NCBI GenBank assembly: GCA_000721375.1
Contig: JOGW01000005.1
Location: 186,001-250,000, forward strand
DNA: 64,000 nucleotides
DNA from: Streptomyces sp. NRRL B-3428
GTDB taxonomy: Bacteria > Actinomycetota > Actinomycetes > Streptomycetales > Streptomycetaceae
Direction of reading: 5' to 3'
Positions 18,628 through 25,394 of this stretch are shown here, in pieces. How positions within the stretch are numbered: position 1 is the stretch's first letter; every line of letters begins with the position of its first letter. The translations under genes and the position numbers were made by a program. Under the pieces are notes generated by a model, which was not told where the DNA came from, did not search any database, and was given only the letters and a program-made list of their open reading frames with translations.

Positions 18628-19410
18628 ATGAGCAGCAGCGGGCAGATCCGTACGATGCTGAACTCGATGGCGTACGGGCAGCCGGTCGAGGTGACCAGCT
18701 ATTGGGGCTCGGCGAAGAAGCTGGCCCGGCTCGCGGCCCTCGCCGAGCGGTTCGGCTATCAGTACGCGGATGTCGTCTTCACCATGCAGGGCCTGAAGAT
18801 GCTGCTCGTCCCCGATCCCGATCCGCAGGTACGGCAGCGGGCACAGCAGGCCTGGGCCCAGCACGCGCCGGCGGTCGGCGGGCCGCTTCCGCAGCTGCCC
18901 GGCGAGGTGCCCGAGCAGCTGCGCACGCGGATCCGCTTCGACATGTACGCCGGGCAGAACGAGAAGCGGCGTCTCGTCGCCGTGCCCGTCGCCTTCGGGG
19001 TCGTTGCCTTCCAGGCGCTGCGGATGCCAGATCTCGCGGTGGCGTTCGGCGTGCTGCTCGGCGTCGGACTGCTGGTGGCCGGTGGCGGTTTCCTCGTGCG
19101 GAGGAAGTGGCGTCGTGAGTGCGGGGACCGGCTGCGGTCAGCCGGTTTCGTACCCCTGACGGAACCGACCGGACGACTGCGGCTCGTCCCGCCGGGCAGT
19201 CCGTACGCGCCGCGGCAGGCGCAGGTTCCCGGCGGGGATCTGTACGGACAGCCGCAGCCGTACGCGCAGCCCCAGCCTTACGGTCAGCAGCCGTACGCGC
19301 AGCCCCAGCCTTACGGTCAGCAGCCGTACGCCGCCCCGCAGCAGGCCCCGTACGCCCCGCCCCCGCTGCCGCCCCACCAGCCCTACCCGCCGCACCAGCG
19401 CGCTCAGTAG
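18628..19410 (+). CDS. Membrane protein with Tyr/Pro/Gln-rich C-terminal tail
   Basis: A 260-aa protein of unknown function. The first 110 residues are soluble and Gln/Arg/Leu rich. Two hydrophobic segments follow (about 120-136 and 145-165), then a basic patch RRKWRRE and a low-complexity C-terminal tail (about 205-260) of Q-P-Y-A/G-Q units containing a perfect 33-bp duplication. GGGGAGGGA precedes ATG 18628. Tails of this kind occur on streptomycete membrane proteins thought to mediate protein contacts. Convergent with the serine hydrolase gene, 16 bp apart. Confidence 0.75.
   Translation: MSSSGQIRTMLNSMAYGQPVEVTSYWGSAKKLARLAALAERFGYQYADVVFTMQGLKMLLVPDPDPQVRQRAQQAWAQHAPAVGGPLPQLPGEVPEQLRTRIRFDMYAGQNEKRRLVAVPVAFGVVAFQALRMPDLAVAFGVLLGVGLLVAGGGFLVRRKWRRECGDRLRSAGFVPLTEPTGRLRLVPPGSPYAPRQAQVPGGDLYGQPQPYAQPQPYGQQPYAQPQPYGQQPYAAPQQAPYAPPPLPPHQPYPPHQRAQ
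19261..19326 (+). repeat. Perfect 33-bp tandem duplication in the tail coding sequence
   Basis: Bases 19261-19293 and 19294-19326 are identical, encoding Y-A-Q-P-Q-P-Y-G-Q-Q-P twice. In-frame; a recent duplication that could vary between strains. Confidence 0.9.
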
Positions 19411-19426
19411 CGGCCGGAGCGCGGGC

Positions 19427-21220
19427 TCAGTCGCGGGATTCCGCCCAGCCCAGCGCCTCGATCCGCCGTGCGTCCGCGGGGCGCGCGGCGTCGAAGAGGC
19501 GCCGTGGACCGGCCTGGACCACGAGTCCGTCGACGTAGGCCCCGCGCCCCACGTACAACTGATCCGTCGTGTACCGCCACCGCAGCCGTACGGACTCTCC
19601 TTGCACGCCCGCGAGATCGGCCGTCACCCGGTGCCACGTCCGGTGCGCCCAGCCCGTCACCCGGCCGTCGGGGTGCGGCCCCGAGACCGGGCCTTCGGTG
19701 CTGAAGGGCAGCGCGGACCAGGTGGCGCCCTCGTCCGTCGAGGCCTCCAGGTACAGGAAGTCCGAGTTCGGCTCCGTGTCCCACCACAGGGAACACTGCA
19801 GCCTGGCGCCTTCGGTGGACGGGAGCGCCGGCAGGGTCAGCGTGGCCGAGGTGGACCCCGCCATCCCCGAGAACCACGCGCTGCGCCCGTGCGCCGGACG
19901 CACCGGAACCGCACGCGCCAGCCGGTTGGCCGTGGCGACGCGGGGCGCTGAGCCCGAGCGCCAACTGCGCACCGGATGCACGGAGTTGCCGAGGACGATC
20001 AGGAACGAGTCGGTCGTCGGGTCGAGGACCAGCGAGGTGCCGGTGAAGCCGGTGTGGCCCGCCGTACGCGGAGTCGCCATCGCTCCCATGTACCAGTGCT
20101 GGTAGAGCTCGAAGCCCAGACCGTGCTCGTCGCCGGGGAAGTCGGTGTTGAAGTCGGTGAACATCAGCTCCACCGACTCGGCGCTCAGGATCCGCTCGCG
20201 TCCGTACGCACCGCCGTTGAGCAGACAGCGCCCGAGTACCGCCAGATCCCACGCGCAGGAGAACACCCCCGCGTGGCCCGCGACACCGCCGAGGCTGAAG
20301 GCGTTCTCGTCGTGCACCTCGCCCCACACCAGACCGCGGTCAAGACCCGACCAGGGCAGCCGGGCGTCCTCCGTCGCCGCCACCTTCGGCTTCCAGGACG
20401 CGGGCGGGTTGTAGCGGGTGCGGTGCATGCCGAGCGGTGCGGTGATCTCCTCGCGCAGCAGCACGTCGAGCGGGCGGCCGGTGAGCTTCTCCAGGACGAG
20501 CTGGAGGGAGATGAGGTTGAGGTCCGAGTAGAGGTACTTGGTGCCCGCGGGGTTGAGCAGGGTCTCTTTCCACAGGAGCTGGAGTTTGCCCTCGTACGTC
20601 GGCTCCTTGAAGAGCGGGATCCAGGAGCGGAAGCCCGAGGTGTGCGTGAGGAGCTGGCGGATCGTGACCGCCTGTTTGCCGCCGCCCGCGAAGTCGGGGA
20701 GATATGAGGCGACCGGCGTCTCCAGGTCGAGCGCACCGCGTTCGATCTGCTGGACCGCGAGGATCGATGTGAAGAGCTTGGAGACGGACGCGAGGTCGTA
20801 GACGGTGTCCTCGGCGGCCGGGATCTGCTGGTCCGCGGGGAACTCGACGCCGGTGTCGGTCTTCTCGTCGTACGCGGAGTAGCGCACCGCCATGCCGATG
20901 GGCTCGTGCAGGGCGACGGTCGAGCCGCGCCCCGCGAGCAGGACGGCGCCCGCGAACCACGGGTGCTTGGGGGAGGGGGCGAGGAACTTCTCGGCGTCCA
21001 CGACCAGTTGACGCAGTTCGCCCGCGAGCAGTCCGGCCTGTTCCGGGGAGCCCCGGCGCAGTGTGCGTCCCCGGCTCGTGTCGGCCGCTGCCGCGGGGCC
21101 GGCCGGGAACGGCACGAGGGCGACGGCGCCGCCGAGCGCCATCAGGCCCTGGCCGAAACGCCGCCGGGACAGGGCCGGTGGTCTGGGAGTGTCGTCGTGC
21201 TCGGGGTGCGCCTGAGTCAT
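19427..21220 (-). CDS. Tat-exported serine hydrolase (beta-lactamase/PBP class C fold)
   Basis: A 597-aa exported hydrolase. The Tat signal SRRRFGQGLMALGG lies at residues 18-31, with cleavage expected near AGPAAAA (about 46). The catalytic domain has SVSK (Ser145, Lys148), a YSDLN motif (Y-x-N) and HTGFTGT in place of the third motif. After about residue 430 comes an extra beta-rich domain (WFSGMAGSTSATLTL, FLYLEASTDEGATWSALPF) like the MAM/immune-inhibitor-A type. Likely a cell-wall peptide or ester hydrolase rather than antibiotic resistance. GGAGGAG precedes ATG 21220. Twin palindromes lie upstream. Confidence 0.9.
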   Translation of the reverse strand: MTQAHPEHDDTPRPPALSRRRFGQGLMALGGAVALVPFPAGPAAAADTSRGRTLRRGSPEQAGLLAGELRQLVVDAEKFLAPSPKHPWFAGAVLLAGRGSTVALHEPIGMAVRYSAYDEKTDTGVEFPADQQIPAAEDTVYDLASVSKLFTSILAVQQIERGALDLETPVASYLPDFAGGGKQAVTIRQLLTHTSGFRSWIPLFKEPTYEGKLQLLWKETLLNPAGTKYLYSDLNLISLQLVLEKLTGRPLDVLLREEITAPLGMHRTRYNPPASWKPKVAATEDARLPWSGLDRGLVWGEVHDENAFSLGGVAGHAGVFSCAWDLAVLGRCLLNGGAYGRERILSAESVELMFTDFNTDFPGDEHGLGFELYQHWYMGAMATPRTAGHTGFTGTSLVLDPTTDSFLIVLGNSVHPVRSWRSGSAPRVATANRLARAVPVRPAHGRSAWFSGMAGSTSATLTLPALPSTEGARLQCSLWWDTEPNSDFLYLEASTDEGATWSALPFSTEGPVSGPHPDGRVTGWAHRTWHRVTADLAGVQGESVRLRWRYTTDQLYVGRGAYVDGLVVQAGPRRLFDAARPADARRIEALGWAESRD

Positions 21221-21253
21221 GCCGTAACTCCTCCGCGTATCGAAGTATCGAAA

Positions 21254-21302
21254 CTGAAAGATACTTTCGCGATCTCGATAGCCGACTGAAACCTTCTTTC
21301 AG
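21254..21302. promoter_or_regulatory. Two operator-like palindromes upstream of the serine hydrolase gene
   Basis: CTGAAAGATACTTTCGC (21254-21270) and CTGAAACCTTCTTTCAG (21286-21302) share CTGAAA-N5-TTTC. The second is a perfect 6-bp-arm inverted repeat. Their centres are 32 bp apart, about three helical turns, so two dimers would sit on the same DNA face. GAAA...TTTC operators are common for RpiR/MurR-type sugar-phosphate regulators; this assignment is inference. Confidence 0.55.
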
Positions 21303-21363
21303 GGGCGTGCCCCTGTCAAGAGTCCGAGTCCGCAGTGGCCCGAGTGCCGCCGCGGGCAAAGAA

Positions 21364-21380
21364 TCTGACACTCAGTCAGA
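21364..21380. promoter_or_regulatory. Palindrome TCTGAC-N5-GTCAGA before the oxidoreductase/acyl-CoA synthetase operon
   Basis: A perfect inverted repeat with 6-bp arms and a 5-bp spacer, followed by AAAAT, 42 bp upstream of ATG 21423. The same arms, spacer length and AAAA flank recur at 56003-56019 in the sterol-cluster promoter. Probably a TetR-family operator (inference). Confidence 0.6.
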
Positions 21381-21422
21381 AAATCTCTTCCCTCGCCCGC
21401 GCGGCTGCGGCATCCTGCCCGC

Positions 21423-22526
21423 ATGCAGACGGAGCTGAGCAAGAAACTCGGAGTCGAGCACGCCGTATTCGGCTTCACGCCGTTCCCCGCCGTGGCCGCC
21501 GCGATCACGCGCGCGGGTGGCTTCGGTGTGCTCGGTGCGGTTCGCTACAAGGACCCCGACGAACTCAAGCGCGACCTCGACTGGATGGAGGCGCACACCG
21601 ACGGCAAGCCCTACGGCTTGGACGTCGTGATGCCCGCGAAGAAGGTCGAAGGCGTCAGCGAGGCCGACGTCGAGGCGATGATTCCCGCCTCTCACCGGGA
21701 GTTCGTCAAGGAGACCCTCGCCAAGTACGGCGTTCCCGAGCTCGCCGAGGGCGAGGCCTCCGGGTGGCGGATCACCGGCTGGATGGAGCAGGTGGCCCGC
21801 AACCAGCTCGATGTGGCCTTCGACTACCCGATCAAACTCCTTGCCAACGCGCTGGGTTCACCACCGGCCGATGTCATCGAGCGCGCGCACGAGAAGGGCA
21901 TCCTCGTGGCCGCGCTCGCGGGCAGCGCCCGGCATGCGCGCAAGCACGCCGAGGCCGGCATCGACATCGTGGTCGCGCAGGGCTACGAGGCCGGTGGGCA
22001 CACCGGCGAGATCGCCTCCATGGTGCTCACGCCCGAGGCGGTCGAGGCCGTCGCCCCGCTGCCCGTGCTCGCCGCAGGAGGCATCGGCAGCGGTGAACAG
22101 GTCGCCGCGGCGCTGGCGTTGGGCGCCCAGGGTGTATGGACCGGGTCGATCTGGCTGACCACGACCGAGGCCGATATGCACTCGCGTGCCGTCACCGAGA
22201 AGTTGCTCGCAGCCGGCTCCGGGGACACCGTCCGCTCGCGCGCCCTGACCGGAAAGCCCGCGCGCCAGCTGCGCACCGAATGGACCGACGCCTGGGACGA
22301 CCCGAACGGGCCCGGCACGCTGCCGATGCCGCTGCAGGGCCTGCTCGTGGCCGAGGCGCTCACCCGTATCCAGAAGCACGAGATCGAGCCGCTGCTCGGC
22401 ACTCCGGTGGGCCAGATCGTCGGAAAGATGAACTCCGAGCGCAGCGTCCAGGAGGTCTTCGACGACCTCACCAGCGGGTTCGAGCGGGCGATCGACCGCA
22501 TCAACAAGATCGCCGGCCGCGCCTGA
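21423..22526 (+). CDS. Nitronate monooxygenase-like flavin oxidoreductase
   Basis: A 367-aa FMN-binding TIM-barrel protein of the 2-nitropropane dioxygenase/enoyl-reductase family. Seen: RAGGFGVLGAVRY near the N-terminus, DIVVAQGYEAGGHTGEIAS (FMN/active-site His region) and VLAAGGIGSGEQVAAALALGAQGVWTGS (phosphate-binding loop). The real substrate is probably not a nitroalkane: it is followed 59 bp later by an acyl-CoA synthetase gene, and family members include IpdC of the mycobacterial sterol-ring pathway. An acyl-CoA-linked reduction is therefore plausible. Confidence 0.88.
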   Translation: MQTELSKKLGVEHAVFGFTPFPAVAAAITRAGGFGVLGAVRYKDPDELKRDLDWMEAHTDGKPYGLDVVMPAKKVEGVSEADVEAMIPASHREFVKETLAKYGVPELAEGEASGWRITGWMEQVARNQLDVAFDYPIKLLANALGSPPADVIERAHEKGILVAALAGSARHARKHAEAGIDIVVAQGYEAGGHTGEIASMVLTPEAVEAVAPLPVLAAGGIGSGEQVAAALALGAQGVWTGSIWLTTTEADMHSRAVTEKLLAAGSGDTVRSRALTGKPARQLRTEWTDAWDDPNGPGTLPMPLQGLLVAEALTRIQKHEIEPLLGTPVGQIVGKMNSERSVQEVFDDLTSGFERAIDRINKIAGRA

Positions 22527-22585
22527 CCCCCTGCACCTGCTTCCTTGTCAGCTGACCCCGGCCCCGTAACCACCAAGGAGCCTTC

Positions 22586-24136
22586 ATGTCCCAAGCACCC
22601 AACGGTTTCTGGGCGCAGGCGACGGCCGACCCCGAGCGCGTCATGCTCATCGCCCCCGACGGCGAGGAGTGGACCGCGGGGCGTCTGCACGCCGCCGTCA
22701 ACCAGCTCGTGCACGGGTTGCGCGCCGCGGGCCTCGAGCGCGGTGACGCCTTCGCCGTCGTGCTGCCCAACGGTGTGGAGTTCTTCACCGCGTATCTCGC
22801 CGCGTCCCAGGCCGGGTTCTACCTGGTGCCTGTCAACCACCACCTCGTCGGGCCCGAGATCGCCTGGATCGTCTCGGACTCAGGGGCGAAGGTCCTTCTC
22901 GCGCACGAGCGGTTCGCCGAGGCCGCCGTCAACGCGGCCGACGAGGCCAAGCTCCCCGCAGAGCAGCGCTACGCGGTCGGCTCGGTGGAGGGCTTCCGGC
23001 CGTACGCCCAACTCCTGGACGGACAGCCCGAGTCCGTGCCCGAGGAGCGCACCCAGGGCTGGGTGATGAACTACACCTCCGGTACGACGGGTCGCCCGCG
23101 CGGCATCCGCCGTCCGCTGTCGGGAAAGCTGCCCGAGGAGACGTATCTCGGCGGATTCCTCGGCATCTTCGGGGTCAAGCCCTTCGACGAGAACGTCCAT
23201 CTGGTCTGCTCGCCGCTCTACCACACGGCCGTGCTCCAGTTCGCGGGTGCGTCGTTGCACATCGGGCACCCGCTGGTCCTGATGGACAAGTGGACGCCCC
23301 AGGAGATGCTGCGCCTGATCGACACCTACAAGTGCACGCACACACACATGGTGCCGACCCAGTTCCACCGGCTGCTCGCGCTGCCACAGGCCACGAAGTC
23401 CTCGTACGACGTGTCCTCGATGCGGCACGCGATCCACGGCGCCGCGCCCTGCCCGGACCATGTGAAGCGGGCGATGATCGAGTGGTGGGGCACCTGTGTC
23501 GAGGAGTACTACGCGGCCAGTGAGGGCGGCGGCGCGTTCGCGACCGCGGAGGACTGGCTGAAGAAGCCGGGCACGGTCGGAAAGGCCTGGCCCATCAGCG
23601 AGTTGGCCATCTTCGACGACGACGGCAACCGGCTCGCGCCCGGTGAACTCGGCACTGTCTACATGCAGATGAAGACCGGCGGCTTCTCGTACCACAAGGA
23701 CGAGGAGAAGACGAAGAAGAACCGCATCGGCGACTTCTTCACCGTCGGCGACCTCGGGATGCTCGACGAGGACGGCTATCTGTATCTGCGCGATCGCAAG
23801 ATCGACATGATCATCTCCGGTGGCGTGAACATCTACCCGGCCGAGATCGAGTCCGCGCTCCTCACCCACCCGGCCGTCGCGGACGCCGCGGCCTTCGGGA
23901 TCCCGCACGCCGACTGGGGCGAGCAGGTCAAGGCGGTCATCGAGCCGGCCGAGGGCTACACGGCCGGGGAAGCCCTGGCCACCGAGATCCTCGCGCACTG
24001 CGAGCGGCAGCTGGCCGGGTACAAGCGGCCCAAGAGCGTGGACTTCATCGAGACGATGCCGCGCGACCCCAACGGCAAGCTGTACAAGCGGCGCCTTCGC
24101 GAGCCGTACTGGGAGGGACACGAGCGGCCCATGTAG
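22586..24136 (+). CDS. Acyl-CoA synthetase (ANL superfamily)
   Basis: A 516-aa AMP-forming ligase that would activate a fatty or other carboxylic acid to its CoA thioester in the cytoplasm. P-loop NYTSGTTGRPRGIRRP, ATP/hinge motif YLYLRDRKIDMIISGG followed by VNIYPAEIE, and catalytic lysine in RDPNGKLYKRRLRE. The GRPRGIRRP form is typical of the FadD4-like branch. AAGGAG precedes ATG 22586. Likely an operon with the upstream oxidoreductase. The 3' end forms the first copy of a 22-bp tandem repeat. Confidence 0.92.
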   Translation: MSQAPNGFWAQATADPERVMLIAPDGEEWTAGRLHAAVNQLVHGLRAAGLERGDAFAVVLPNGVEFFTAYLAASQAGFYLVPVNHHLVGPEIAWIVSDSGAKVLLAHERFAEAAVNAADEAKLPAEQRYAVGSVEGFRPYAQLLDGQPESVPEERTQGWVMNYTSGTTGRPRGIRRPLSGKLPEETYLGGFLGIFGVKPFDENVHLVCSPLYHTAVLQFAGASLHIGHPLVLMDKWTPQEMLRLIDTYKCTHTHMVPTQFHRLLALPQATKSSYDVSSMRHAIHGAAPCPDHVKRAMIEWWGTCVEEYYAASEGGGAFATAEDWLKKPGTVGKAWPISELAIFDDDGNRLAPGELGTVYMQMKTGGFSYHKDEEKTKKNRIGDFFTVGDLGMLDEDGYLYLRDRKIDMIISGGVNIYPAEIESALLTHPAVADAAAFGIPHADWGEQVKAVIEPAEGYTAGEALATEILAHCERQLAGYKRPKSVDFIETMPRDPNGKLYKRRLREPYWEGHERPM

Positions 24137-24203
24137 CGGGCCGGAGCGGTCCGTGCAGCGAGCCCGTGCGGTCCATGCAGCGGGCCCGAGCGGTCCGTGC
24201 AAC
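24124..24203 (+). repeat. 22-bp tandem repeat spanning the stop codon of the acyl-CoA synthetase gene
   Basis: About 3.6 copies with a strict 22-bp period (GCGG at 24124, 24146, 24168 and 24190). The unit is approximately GCGGTCCGTGCAGCGGGCCCGA. The first copy includes the last codons and TAG of the gene. The rest is non-coding. Confidence 0.8.
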
Positions 24204-24217
24204 CGCTGGTCAGGCAG

Positions 24218-24262
24218 GACAGCCGCCGTCCGGTCGCCGAGCGCGGCCGGACGGCGGCTGTC
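24218..24262 (+). terminator. Strong terminator hairpin after the acyl-CoA synthetase gene
   Basis: GACAGCCGCCGTCCGG (24218-24233) pairs perfectly over 16 bp with CCGGACGGCGGCTGTC (24247-24262) around a 13-nt loop. It ends 11 bp before the antiporter start, so it would separate the two genes. Confidence 0.8.
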
Positions 24263-24273
24263 AGCGTTGAGGC

Positions 24274-25377
24274 ATGCCGGCCAGCAAACCGAGTGCCATC
24301 ACGACCACCGGGACCGTAGTGGTCCCCCTGGTGGCGCTTGTGGTCCTCGGCTTCACCTGGGGCCGGGACCTGCCCGGTCCGTTGGTCGCGCTGGTCGCTC
24401 TGTGCCTGGTCGGGGCCGTGCTCGCTGCCGTGCACCATGCCGAGGTGATCGCCCACAAGGTCGGTGAACCCTTCGGATCTCTGGTGCTCGCGGTGGCCGT
24501 CACGCTCATCGAGGTGGCGCTGATCGTCACTCTGATGGCGGACGGCGGCCCGAAAGCGAGCTCGCTGGCCCGGGACACCGTCTTCGCCGCCGTGATGATC
24601 ACCTGCAACGGCATCGTGGGCCTGGTGCTCCTTGTCGGCGCCTGGCGCAACGGGGTGGCCGCGTTCAATACGGACGGAACGGTCGCCGCACTGTCCACCG
24701 TGGCGACGCTCGCCACGCTCAGCCTGGTCCTGCCGACCTTTACGCACGGAGTGACCGGTCCGCAGTTCACCACCGCGCAGCTGACGTTCGCAGCCGTCGT
24801 GTCGATCGGTCTGTATCTGCTCTTCGTGGCGATGCAGACGATCCGCCACCGTGAGTACTTCCTGCCGGTGACCCGCGACGGTGAGGTGCTCGACGAGGAC
24901 GACCACGCGCACCCGCCCACCAACCGCGAGACCTGCATCAGCGTCGTTCTCCTGCTGGCATCCCTGATCGCCGTGGTCGGCAACTCCAAGGGCATTTCGC
25001 CCACGATCGAATCCGGCGTGGACGCGGCGGGTCTGCCGCAGGCGGTGGTCGGTGTGGTCATCGCGCTACTCGTCCTGCTGCCCGAGACCCTCGCGGCCTA
25101 CCGCTCGGCGCGCTCCGACCGGGTGCAGATCAGTCTGAACCTGGCGCATGGCTCGGCGATCGCGAGCATCGGTCTCACGATTCCCGCGATCGCCATCGCT
25201 TCGATCTGGATGGACGGCCCCCTGCACCTGGGCCTGGGCGCCACCCATATGGTGCTGCTCGCCCTGACGATGGTGGTCAGCGTCCTGACGGTGGTGCCGG
25301 GCCGGGCGACCCTGCTGCAGGGCGGGGTGCATCTGGTGCTGTTCGCCTCGTTCGTGTTCCTCGCGATCAGCCCCTGA
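24274..25377 (+). CDS. Ca2+/H+ or Na+/H+ antiporter, CaCA family (ChaA-like)
   Basis: A 367-aa integral membrane exchanger with about 11 hydrophobic segments. The two alpha-repeat signatures are present: GEPFGSLVLAVAVTLIEVAL (about 65-85) and VVIALLVLLPETLAAYRSA (about 255-280), with the acidic residues for cation binding. A short acidic loop (DGEVLDEDDHAHPPTN) divides the halves. It would export Ca2+ or Na+/K+ in exchange for protons. Convergent with the amylase gene, 17 bp apart. Confidence 0.88.
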   Translation: MPASKPSAITTTGTVVVPLVALVVLGFTWGRDLPGPLVALVALCLVGAVLAAVHHAEVIAHKVGEPFGSLVLAVAVTLIEVALIVTLMADGGPKASSLARDTVFAAVMITCNGIVGLVLLVGAWRNGVAAFNTDGTVAALSTVATLATLSLVLPTFTHGVTGPQFTTAQLTFAAVVSIGLYLLFVAMQTIRHREYFLPVTRDGEVLDEDDHAHPPTNRETCISVVLLLASLIAVVGNSKGISPTIESGVDAAGLPQAVVGVVIALLVLLPETLAAYRSARSDRVQISLNLAHGSAIASIGLTIPAIAIASIWMDGPLHLGLGATHMVLLALTMVVSVLTVVPGRATLLQGGVHLVLFASFVFLAISP

Positions 25378-25394
25378 CCCCGCCCTGCGCGCGG

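Noticed and set aside
15536..18631. A 1031-codon open frame opposite the LAL regulator
   Set aside because: A high-GC codon-position shadow: the composition is Gly/Arg/Val/Glu rich with no domain, while the opposite strand has intact Walker and LuxR motifs.
19427..21220. Antibiotic-resistance beta-lactamase
   Set aside because: Tat export, large size, the class C/esterase-type motif set and the extra C-terminal domain fit a serine hydrolase of the PBP-like family better than a resistance enzyme.
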